Positions 46,333-55,719 of a stretch of 64,000 bases of DNA are shown here, piece after piece. The stretch is taken from contig OZ026837.1 of assembly GCA_964023205.1 (NCBI GenBank), forward strand, positions 16,531,479-16,595,478, given 5' to 3'. Each line of letters opens with the position of its first letter. Positions within the stretch are counted from its first letter, which is position 1. The translations under genes were made by a program, and so were the position numbers. A model generated the notes under the pieces. The model worked only from the letters and a program-made list of their open reading frames with translations, did not search any database and was not told where the DNA came from. Source of the DNA: Lutraria lutraria (lineage: Eukaryota > Mollusca > Bivalvia > Venerida > Mactridae).

Positions 46333-48112
46333 ATGGCAGAAAGTTCAAATACTGAGCAATCAACTGATAGACCTGGGATTGGTATGCGACTGACCATAGC
46401 TGGCTTATGTAAGAAGTTCCCATCAGTCAAGAATCTTACAACGCACGCACTTGCTGGTCTAATCAATAGCAGCAAAAACAATGACACTACAAATGGAACT
46501 AATAAAAAAGTATTGATAATTGTGAGTATTACAATTTAAGTTGCTTAATTATTGTGTGTTTATTAAGCCAGTTCTGCATTAGGTCAATTGTTTGTGCTCC
46601 CTGACTAGCAATCATTAGCTCCTTACCACTGTGAGTTCAAATCCCAACTAAAGCAAAGTTACACATGTGTGGAACATGTCCTGCAAACTAATGGAAAGTA
46701 TGTAGTTAATATACCCAGGTTTAAATCTTGGTTCTTCTTCCACCATTAAACCTGGTAAAGTTGCAAAATGAGCTTGGATACAAGTTGATGCGACCTTAAA
46801 CCCATTATTTATTTCAGGATGCTAGGCCAGAGAGTGAGTACAATGTTAGCCATATCCAAGACGCCAGGCGAGTTGATTTTGATGCTGATGGTGAAGTCAT
46901 AATGAATATTGCACCTGAAATACTAAACCCTGGTAAATAACTTCATCGTTGTAGTCAGTTTTGCAGTATATATAGTCTAGATAAAATAAAACTACTATTG
47001 ACATTTAAGTTTAAGTTCTTTTTTTCTGATAAAATATCTTCCTATGTAAGGACTCTGATAATGTTTTTGGAGAAATCAGGTAATTTGACCTCAGAGAAAC
47101 TTAATTGTAATAGACCTGTCTCCATGGTCCAGTGGTTAAGGTTGCTGACTTCAAATCACTGTAACCCTTCACTGATAAAGGGCCTTGGGTTCGAGCCCAG
47201 CTACCAACCATGTCTCTTAATGTGAGAATGTAGATAGTTCTTACGGAGGATGGGAGTCTGGTACATGTATGCTGTATTATAGATTTTCCCCATTTTCCTT
47301 CGAGATGCAATTTTTCCCTTTAAATGGGCCCCTGTCATATTAATGTTTTCTTCTCACTTTTGTAGATGTGAAGACTACTGTGGTCTGTTACTGTTCTGTT
47401 GGATACAGGTCATCCATGGTTGCTGAGAAGATAATGAGTCAGTTGAAAAATAAAGGTACATCTTGTAATTTATATGTGAACTGTTTTTTCTGACTTGGCA
47501 TTAGAAATGCTGGCTTCATTTAATTTTTCTGTTAACTTTATATTTCATACTATTAATACGATGAACATTGAAAATAAAGAATAAATGTGATAATTGTGTT
47601 TAAAAAGCATGGTTGAATAGTTGGGGAAAAGAAAATGAAAAAAAAATACAAAAGAAATGTCTTTCTTTGAGGAATATTTTTGGGGACAATGTGGTAGTTT
47701 TGTATCCTTTCATTCTTTGTGCTAGTTTGTTGCATTGATCGTTTTCGACCTATCAGTGGTCTGGACCAGCCCTTCTCAAAAGTATAAAATTGTAAAAGCT
47801 ACAAATAAAAAAGTTGTAGCCTTAATTATATGTTAGATGTACCTATACTTTAATTGGAGAATATGCAAGTTTGTAAACAATTCACGATTTAATGGATTTT
47901 TTTTCTGATGTTCATGTTTTTCAGGTGTACAGGATGCTGATAAGGTTGATGTATACAATCTTGAAGGTAGCATATTCAAATGGGCCAATGAAAACAGACC
48001 GATGGTTGATTCAAACAACCTTGCAACAAGAAATGCACATCCGTACAATGCTGTCTTTGGTAAACTACTGAATAAAGAATTACGGCAATCAAGTCCACAA
48101 ACCAAAGATTAA
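46333..48112 (+). CDS. Single-domain rhodanese-like protein, four exons, 193 aa
   Basis: Exons 46333-46521, 46818-46932, 47366-47455, 47925-48112 (TAA at 48110). Junctions GT-AG (first donor GTGAGT), phases consistent. After a polar N-terminus, residues about 59-69 read VLIIDARPESE, the start of a rhodanese domain, followed by YNVSHIQDARRVDF. The active-site loop is VCYCSVGYRSS, with the predicted catalytic Cys111 in CSVGYRS. The domain continues with YNLEGSIFKWANENRPMV, typical of the 'GG(I/M)xxW' end of rhodaneses but with EGSIFKW here. Rhodanese domains transfer sulfane sulfur or act as phosphatase-like or binding modules; the six-residue loop between Cys and Arg (CSVGYR) fits the sulfurtransferase type. 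Substrate unknown; no paralogue name can be given safely. No signal peptide evident. A poly(A) signal AATAAA is at 48189. Confidence 0.87.
46574..46800 (+). mobile_element. Decayed tRNA-derived SINE in rhodanese intron 1
   Basis: Has a B-box-like GAGTTCAAATCCC, a body with 'gtgtggaacatgtcctgc' and a tail 'gttgatgcgaccttaaaccc' typical of bivalve SINE tails, ending about 17 bp before exon 2. The head is heavily mutated. Confidence 0.5.
47111..47270 (+). mobile_element. SINE family C, head and partial body, in rhodanese intron 2
   Basis: tRNA-like head ATGGTCCAGTGGTTAAGG ... GGGTTCGAGCCCAGC, then 'cttacggaggatgggagtct' matching the inverse of the 13434-13686 copy. The tail is missing. Confidence 0.75.
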
Positions 48113-48700
48113 ATGATGGAGTTCTAGTGAAAAAGTTGTGCATGTCCTGTGTGAGGCGTATGAGTGTGAATGGAACAAACAAAGAGGGAATAAATATGAC
48201 ATTATATGTTGATTTTTATCCGACAGATTGGTTATTAAGTTACTCTATATTGCTCAAGTGTTGTGACATTGTTTTATGTATTGATAGGGAGTTGTTTTTA
48301 AGACAAGGATTTCAGATTATGACTATATACACTATTACATTAAACCATGTGATGGTAGAATACACCTGCTGTAAACCACATGTTAATGTACAGAATAGGT
48401 CTTTGTTGTGATCAATTATTTTATTATACTACTGTTTATTACATCATTATATATAATAATTCTCATGTTTTATTGCACTTTGTATTTATTCTTATACTAC
48501 TACAATGTCTGTACAATGTAACATGTGATTTATTTGTTATTATACTACAGTTACTGTAGAACTTTGATTATTTGAAATTGATGGATCTGAAATTTTATTT
48601 CGGATAATCCATGGTACAGGAAGTCAAGGCTTTGTTCATTCTATTAGTAGCAGTTGCATCATCGAGCTAACACGAACCTCTATCTTATGACACTTCATCA
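48113..48700 (+). other. 3' flank of the rhodanese-like gene
   Basis: Likely 3' UTR then intergenic DNA. A 94-codon ORF at 48127-48411 overlaps the UTR and resembles nothing known to me. Confidence 0.4.
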
Positions 48701-48709
48701 TCCTTTTTT

Positions 48710-49690
48710 TTTATGCCCCCGCCATTTCATGGCGGATGGCATATAGTGTTTGCCCTGTTTGTGTGTGTGTGTTACGGATTTTCGTGTCCGGCTCATTACT
48801 TTGTCATGCATGATTGGATTTTGAAATAATTTGGCTCAAATGTTCAGCATAACAAGACGATGTGTCATGTGCAAAAACTGTGTCGCTTGCTCAAAGGTCA
48901 AGGTCACAGTGGACACTTAAAGCATTATATGTATATGTTCGTGTCCGGCTTATAACTCTGTCATGCATGATTGGATTTTGAAATAATTTGGCTCAAATGT
49001 TCATCATAACAAGACGATGTGTCATGCTTAAAAACTGTGTCGCTTGCTCAAAGGTCAAGGTCACAGTGGACACTTAAAGCATTATATGTATATGTTTGTG
49101 TCCGGCTCATAACTTTGTCATGCATGATTGGATTTTGAAATAATTTGGCTCAAATGTTCAGCATAACAGGACGGTGTGTCATGCGCAAAAACTGTGTCGC
49201 TTGCTCAAAGGTCAAGGTCACAGTGGACACTTAAAGCATTATATGTATATGTTCGTGTCCGGCTTATAACTCTGTCATGCATGATTGGATTTTGAAATAA
49301 TTTGGCTCAAATGTTCATCATAACAAGACGATGTGTCATGCTTAAAAACTGTGTCGCTTGCTCAAAGGTCAAGGTCACAGTGGACACTTAAAGTATTATA
49401 TGTATATGTTTGTGTCCGGCTTATAACTCTGTAGCTTGCTCAAAGGTCAAGGTCACAGTTGATGTTAAATGTTTGTGCATATAATTATGGATATAGTGAA
49501 AGTGTATGTTCGTGTCCGGCTTATAAGTTTGTCATGCATGATGGGATTTTGAAATAAATTGGCACAAATGTTCATCATATTAAGACGACATGTCTGCCAA
49601 AAAAATGTGTCGCTTTCTCAAAGGTCAAGGTCACAGTGGACACTTACATATTTATGTTCATTCCTTACATTGAAATGGTGAATGTACATG
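48710..49690. repeat. 157 bp tandem repeat, four full units plus two partial, with AGGTCAAGGTCA words
   Basis: Starts TATGCCCCCGCCATTTCATG. Units are marked by GTCATGCATGATTGGATTTT at 48803, 48960, 49117 and 49274 (157 bp each), then a truncated unit at about 49410 and a diverged one at about 49520. Each ends in GCTCAAAGGTCAAGGTCACA followed by 'gtggacactta'. Alternate units share variants (ttcagcat / ttcatcat), so the array probably grew by doubling a two-unit block. Common bivalve-type repeat. Confidence 0.92.
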
Positions 49691-51186
49691 TAGTTGTGTG
49701 TTTACCACCCTTAGGTGATCTTTACCTCCCACTATAGGCAGCATTCCCAAGCAACCTGCTCTTTGTTGTATTCACATATTTGCCACACAACACTCCTTTC
49801 TGTGTCCAGTGTGAAATATTTCTAGTTTATTTATTTATTTATACACGACTGTGAACAGTCTGGGAAAACTGTACATCTAACGTTGCCATACAATATAATA
49901 TGTTTTTTATATGTGTTAATACTGCAATGTATGTAATGTATCATTATGTCTATAAGTTTCTGACAATCACATGACACTTAATTGTCTTAGAAATTACTGG
50001 TCCAAGTTGACCTATATGAATCCATGACACAAACTGAGCCCATGATTAGTTACACATTTATATAAGCATAGCAGACTAACTATTAATTGTTCATTTTGGT
50101 TTGGTCAATATAAGTAATTATAAAGTTATGGTTAGGATTAGGATTTGTGAAATGTATAATTTAAACAGATTTTTGCTGTATGACTCATTTTTGATTACAT
50201 GACAATGCATATTTCTCAGATTTTGTGCTTGGAAATAAGAAAAGGTAATTGATTTTATGGCCCTAGGTCTTTTTTATAACACAACTGGTTTTCATGTTAA
50301 TGGCTTTGAGTTCAACGATTTTCTATATATGTATTCTTGTTATGTTTTGTAGCATATTAGAACAAAAGCTCTAAGCTTTCAGAAATAAATAGTTTTAGAT
50401 GACCATGTTTTAGTGTTTTTTTTTGGTTTCAGAATTTTCGTACATATTATGCTCTATTTGTTCTGTTTATTGTGTATAAAGCTATATGTGACAGTCCTAT
50501 AGCTATTATTGGCAGAAAAATTGATTGTGCTTGTTAAGAATCATACACGTGTACATAAATTTAGATAATGAATACTGGAAGGAACTTGAAAATGTTGATA
50601 AGCAAGTATAAAACTAGAAATGAAAGGGAGAAATTAAAAATCAACAAAATAAAACAAGTTCAATGTTTAATCAGGCATAGATTTCCTCTTTCCAAAGGTA
50701 AAATGCATTGTTGATAAAAAGAATTCTGAAAGTCAGCGGGGCTAATTTGAATTTAGCAAGCACTGCTTGAATTGTTATTCAGTGTAATAAAATGTTTGGG
50801 AACACTTCATTCTGATAACTTGCAACAATGATGTTTGTTAATTAAATTACAGATACTGTTTATGTTAAAACTCTTGAGAAAAACACTACAAGGTTTGGGT
50901 TGCATAACCAGAGACCAACATAGTTTTTAAGGATGACCTTTTAAACATCTGATACATGCAATATGTTTTTTGTATCATTAAAATATTGTATTACAATGTT
51001 CTAAATAACATAGATAAAACTAGGCTGCATAGATGACATGTTAATTTTCGTCCTAGTTTTATAATAGTCAGTTATTAGCCTTATGTACATTAGTTTATAT
51101 TGGTATAAGATATCAAAGATATGTCAGAAAGTGTCTCGCACATTTACACTGTGTGGTTTTAGAGCGCTGTCCTTTTTCATTGTTTA
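49691..51186. other. Intergenic stretch
   Basis: AT-rich, with no recognised exon or RNA gene. A fragment 'ttgggttgcataaccagagacc ... tttttaaggatgacc' at about 50896-50940 resembles the right end of the AAGGCCATC MITE. Confidence 0.4.
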
Positions 51187-51482
51187 TCTGTTGTTTAACG
51201 GCCCATTCAACAACTATGGTCATTTCAGAGCTGCCTCAGAGAGTGCTGGGGGAGATAAGAAACAAGATAACTGGACTTTTATATCTTAATTTACTGTAGC
51301 ACCCGGTATAAAGCGCCAATACAGTCCTCACCCGCTTCCTATGATTTTTTCTTACCGCAATAATTACTAATTGGCTTATTAGATAGGATTGAGGCACTAA
51401 AAAAGGCGTCCGTGAAATATTGAAAGGCGAATCAGATATTCAAACTTAGAAGTCAGCGCGTTACTGCATGATTGACCACAGA
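51187..51482 (-). mobile_element. SINE family B copy
   Basis: Same order of blocks as 11742-12056: TCTGTTGTTTAACGGCCCA, GGTCATTTCAGAGCTGCC, 'cttttatatctt', then a decayed tRNA-like head ('attgaaaggcgaatcagatattcaaac'). Confidence 0.8.
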
Positions 51483-51781
51483 TCACACATTGTTGTTTTA
51501 CAGGTATCATTTTCTTCAAAATATGACTAAATGTATTCTGTGCCCTTGTTCCGACTGCTTAATTGTATGACACAATATACTATCCTAATTTGTTTAACTC
51601 GACCTGCCAATATCGTTATGCGTGTAAGGCCGTCTGTTAAACTGAATGTATTGTATTGAAACATGTAAACTTAAATCAGACACTAGAAATATGGCTCGAG
51701 TTTCAGATATTTAAGATAAATTTTGAATGTTAGCATACCATAACTTAACAACTAGTTGAAATTTAGGTTCAGAGTTGAATT

Positions 51782-51957
51782 CAGTGCAACCTCTCCAAAG
51801 CAACACTTCTTGGGATTAGCAAAATTAGGTTGTTGTATAGAGGTGGTTGCTCTAGAGAGGTAAAATCAATAGTTAAATCATGCAGTGGGGAAAAATCATG
51901 CAGTTGTTGAAGGGAGGTTGTTGCTCAAAAGAGAGCCACTCTGGAGAGCTTGCACTG
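51782..51957. mobile_element. MITE (CAGTGCAACCTCTCC ends)
   Basis: 176 bp with ends CAGTGCAACCTCTCCAAAGC and GGAGAGCTTGCACTG, inverted. Related to 15493-15674. Its right part is included in the segmental duplication 51811-52817 / 53632-54599; the second copy lacks the left end. Confidence 0.75.
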
Positions 51958-52083
51958 TATATATAAATGTATATTAAAATTAGTTCAAGTTGAATCCGGT
52001 ATACAAAATATCGAAAAGTGGACAGGCACACGACGTAACTAATTGATTCTACATAATGCACTATTGATATTCGGGTGGTACTA

Positions 52084-52224
52084 CAGTCAAACATGTGAAC
52101 AAAGGCCACCCTTGGAAAAGAAAAGTGTGGCCTTTATTGACAGGTGACCGTTTTACAGTGGCAATGACGATTTTTCAAATATAGGGTGGCTTATATGAGG
52201 TGGCCGCTAACACATGCTTGACTC
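52084..52224. mobile_element. Tc1/mariner-type MITE, copy 5 (in duplication A)
   Basis: Ends CAGTCAAACATGTGAACAAA and CACATGCTTGACT; shorter than the others through an internal deletion. Its duplicated partner is 53927-54072. Confidence 0.75.
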
Positions 52225-52595
52225 ATCAGCCTTACCTTGGGCTCGAACTCACATAATCGGGGTCCCAATTCCCCTCTCAATCTCTCCCTCTTTGGTGGGC
52301 TTGACCCCAAATCAATAGTCCTACACGTCCCTAAGCATGCTCATAGACCAAACTTTTCGGGTGCCTGGACTTGCCGAAAAACGCCTAAAGATACGTTTAC
52401 AGCTAAGTTGCGCATTAATTTCATTGTATACCTTCATACATTAATCTCCATATATATGGGTCTCTCAGTTTGTGATGTTATTTAACGTGTGCAGACTAAC
52501 CGAATTTATTTCGTTCTATATATATTATGTTTGTGAAATTTGCATAATAGCGCGATATTCAGGTAAAAACTTGGAACACTTTAATTGCTGGAGGA

Positions 52596-52657
52596 TATTT
52601 ATACAACTAACATACCACAAACGCGCACTGCTTATAGAATCTCGGTGTGGCTTGAAG
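52596..52657 (+). promoter_or_regulatory. Candidate alternative promoter and 5' exon, copy A
   Basis: TATTTATA at 52596 is followed about 60 bp later by a strong donor GAAG|GTAAGTT (exon end 52657). The same pair occurs in copy B. The sulfotransferase start exon has its own acceptor at 55719, so an upstream non-coding exon is needed and this is a candidate. No transcript evidence. Confidence 0.35.
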
Positions 52658-52742
52658 GTAAGTTAATTTCTTAAATATTCTATTGTCAAAGCAAGCAAGC
52701 TGACATGCTGTGTGAAGAAATGACTTGTTTAAACGTTCTAAT

Positions 52743-52890
52743 GGTCGCGGCCGTGGTCCAGTGGCTAGTGCGCTGGATTTGTAACCCGGTGATCCTGTTT
52801 TCGATTCCCGGTCGCCCTTCCATGATTCGAATCCGGATCGACGGCTTACAAGTCAAGCGCATTAACAACTGCACCAAGGTCGCAGCCGTG
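52743..52890. mobile_element. Head-to-head pair of tRNA-like heads
   Basis: A plus-strand tRNA-like head (GGCCGTGGTCCAGTGGCTAG ... TTCGATTCCCGGTCG, 52747-52815) faces a related minus-strand head (inverse of GATTCGAATCCGGATCG ... CACCAAGGTCGCAGCC, 52824-52888). The two are similar when the second is inverted. Copy B of the duplication has only the first. Confidence 0.65.
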
Positions 52891-53076
52891 ATGTTTTCAC
52901 AATTCATATTAAAATATGTTCAATTGTTATACACTTTATCTATGTCTTTGGAGAGCTTTCCGCTATTTTGATCCAACCACTGTTATTTATCAATCAGCAA
53001 GTCAAGTTCTTGTTCTTAGATTATAAAAGGTGACTTTTAGATGTTCTTGAAGTACATACGTTCCTTGTAGTTTATG

Positions 53077-53391
53077 CGGGGTGATCGATGGTCTAGTGGT
53101 GACGTGCTGGACTACTGAACGAAAGGTTGTTGGCTCGATTCTCGGCTCCGTCTTCCAAATTTATCAGGGACACTTATCAGTATACCCACCTCAACTACCA
53201 AGTTAGTACTGTGTCTAGAAAATCACAGGGAAAAGGGCAAGGCTTATATCGATAAGTTACGATAAAGAACCAGGAAAAAATACTCGAAAGAGTGGTGATA
53301 TAAAGTCCCTGTTCTCCTGTATCTAATTTATCTTTCTGGGCGGCTCTGAAATGACCAAAGCTGACGAATGGGTCGCCAGACAATAGATAAG
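53077..53391 (+). mobile_element. SINE family B, near-complete plus-strand copy
   Basis: tRNA-like head GATGGTCTAGTGGTGACGTG ... TTGGCTCGATTCTC, then body 'gtttcc'-poor but with 'gtgtctagaaaatcacaggg', 'tcctgtatctaa', 'ggcggctctgaaatgacc' and a tail ending 'gacaatagata'. It lies between the two segmental duplication copies. Confidence 0.8.
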
Positions 53392-53926
53392 CACGTCGTA
53401 TTTTGGTCAAGTAAGATTGGGCTGTTCCTTGCACTCTTCTAGATCTGAACATGACTCAATGAGAATTTTGAACATGATTCCAGTAATACCGGTTTCCAAG
53501 GCAATAAAGAGATTTCAGAATTTAGCGCCTTGACTGATGATAAGGAGCATTGGTTACGGTTTTTCAGTATTTTTAAAGATTGTCTTATATACGATGCTGC
53601 CAAAGTTAACTTTTCCACTGAATAAAAGCTTTGGGATTAGCAAAATTAGGTTGTTGTATAGAGGTGGTTGCTCTAGAGAGGTAAAATCAATAGTTAAATC
53701 ATGCAGTGGGGAAAAATCATGCAGTTGTTAAAGGGAGGTTGTTGCTCAAAAGAGGGCCACTCTGTAGAGCTTGTTCTGTATAAATTATATAAATGTATAT
53801 AATTTTTATTAGTTTAAGTTGAATCTGGTATACATAAATATAGAATTATAGGTGTGCAAAGTGGACAGGCACACGACGTAACTAACTGATTCTACATAAT
53901 GCGCTATTGATATCCGGGTGGTACTA

Positions 53927-54072
53927 CAGTCAAACATGTGAACAAAGGCCACCCTTGGAAAAGAAAAAAGTGTGGCCTTTATTGACAAATGTCCGTTTTA
54001 CAGTGGCAATGACGATTTTTCAAATATAGGGTTGCTTATATGAGGAGGTGGCCGCTAACACAGGTTTGACTC
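53927..54072. mobile_element. Tc1/mariner-type MITE, copy 6 (in duplication B)
   Basis: Duplicated partner of 52084-52224, ends CAGTCAAACATGTGAACAAA and CACAGGTTTGACT. Confidence 0.75.
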
Positions 54073-54389
54073 ATCATCCTTACCTTGGGCTCGAACTCAT
54101 AACTCCAAATCAATAGTCCTACACGTCCAAAGCATGCTCATAGACCAAACTTTTCGGGTGCCTGGACTTGCCGAAACACGCCTATAATACGTTTACAGCT
54201 AAATTGCGCATTTATTTCATTGTATACCTTCATACATTGATCTGCCATATACGGGTCTCTCAGTTTGAGGTGTAATTTTACGCGTGCAGACTAACAGATT
54301 TTTTTTCGTTTTATACATATCATGTTTGTTAAAATGCACAATAGCGCGATATTCGGGTAAAAATTTGGAACACTTTAATTGCTGGAGGA

Positions 54390-54451
54390 TATTTATACAA
54401 CTAATATAGCACAAACGCGCACTGCGTATCGAATACCGGAGTGGTTTGAAG
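54390..54451 (+). promoter_or_regulatory. Candidate promoter and 5' exon of the sulfotransferase gene, copy B
   Basis: TATTTATA at 54390-54397 and donor GAAG|GTAAGTTAA (exon end 54451), 1.27 kb upstream of the acceptor at 55717-55719. Same layout as copy A. Inference only. Confidence 0.4.
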
Positions 54452-55121
54452 GTAAGTTAATTTCTTTAATATTATATTGTCATAGCAAGCAAGCTGACAC
54501 GCTGTGTGAAGAATTGTCTTGTTTAAACGTTCTAATAGTCGGCGCGGCCGTGGTCCATTGGCTTGTAACCCTGGGATCCTGTTTCGATTCCCGGTCACGA
54601 CAGTTTATACCTTTCCATGATTCGATTATAATGCAAAATGTACGGTGAAATATATTGTGATCAAATGTAATTAAGCTTATATCAATGTTGATGTGAAGAT
54701 AGGAACAATACAAACACACTGGTCTCCATTTGTAATTTCTTAAATGAACGGTTCCCGTTGGCAATGGTTATACAGACCCCCTTGTTGCATTGCAAGCAAT
54801 ATGGAACGTAAAGCAGCTTACGTCGATGGAGCCGGCCGAGGTGACCCGAATATGTCTGAATATGACAAGCGGAGCTTCTCGGCGTTTGTCTAAAGAAAGT
54901 GCGAATTTCTCAGTTACGTAAATGCCCGAGTAGATACGATTGTGAATATGTAATGAGCTGTAAAGACTATTTAGCGTAATGCAATATGCAATATCAATTT
55001 TGTCTAAGTTTGTTTACTATACAACTTATGTTATGACATATTTTGTCCTTGATTTATTCCGATGATTGTTCATGTATTTACCTAAGTTGTTCCATACTGT
55101 CGTCACTATATACGTAAAGTA

Positions 55122-55284
55122 CATTCAAACTCGTGGAAAAGGCCAACCTTTAGAAAGACCTTGATTTACAGGTGATCCTTTGTATTTGTATGGCATTTTG
55201 TTTTAAAAAATCAGTTTAAAAACAGTGGCCTATATTCACCTGGTGACCTTTATTAGGAGATGACAGTAAACACATGTTCGACTG
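55122..55284. mobile_element. Tc1/mariner-type MITE, copy 7 (diverged)
   Basis: Ends CATTCAAACTCGTGGAAAAG and AACACATGTTCGACTG; TA-flanked on the right. Interior words as in the family. Confidence 0.65.
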
Positions 55285-55296
55285 TACTATATACAT

Positions 55297-55672
55297 ACAG
55301 TATAACCTTGTTATCTCGAAGAGTTATCGGACCATATCAAACGTTGGAGATATACCTGGCGCTCGAGATCGTTATACCCGGGTTACTAGTATTTGATTTA
55401 TAATTTGTTGAATGAAAAAGCAAAGTTCTGTGTACTAGTATAATGCGTAGCGTGCCCGTTTAATGGGGTATATACACTAATAACATGAAAGTGCTTAGGT
55501 AAATTGTACCCCATTATATATAACTTTAAAGATGAAATCACATGTTTGTTGGTGAGTAAATATTTGTTGATTGTTTGTATAAAGTTCTTTATCAATGCAT
55601 TTTTCGTGACTTTACATGCGCAATATCATGTCCGAATTTGAAATAGTCTGATCGTAATAACGAAGTTTTACT
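55297..55672. mobile_element. MITE (ACAGTATAACCTTGTTATCTCG ends)
   Basis: Left end CAGTATAACCTTGTTATCTC and inverse of the right end CAGTAAAACTTCGTTATTACG. A left-end fragment of the same family lies at 56090-56170 (CTGTAAACCTCGTTATCTCG). Non-coding. Confidence 0.7.
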
Positions 55673-55719
55673 GTATATGTGTATACTTTATTATTTGCTG
55701 ATTTTCTGCTTTTTTGTAG

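Larger units (their letters stand above)
51811..52817 (+). repeat. Segmental duplication copy A, upstream of the sulfotransferase gene
   Basis: About 1.0 kb repeated directly at 53632-54599. Shared in order: 'gggattagcaaaattagg', the MITE right half, 'gtggacaggcacacgacgta', a CAGTCAAACATGTGAACAAA MITE, 'agaccaaacttttcgggtg', 'gaggatatttatacaacta', a GAAGGTAAGTTAATTTCTT splice-donor-like site and a tRNA-like head. The copies differ by substitutions and small indels, so the event is not very recent. Confidence 0.92.
53632..54599 (+). repeat. Segmental duplication copy B
   Basis: Direct duplicate of 51811-52817, offset about 1.8 kb. It starts inside the MITE present in full in copy A, and its tRNA-like head (54540-54600) has a deletion after 'ggtccattggc'. 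Confidence 0.92.
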
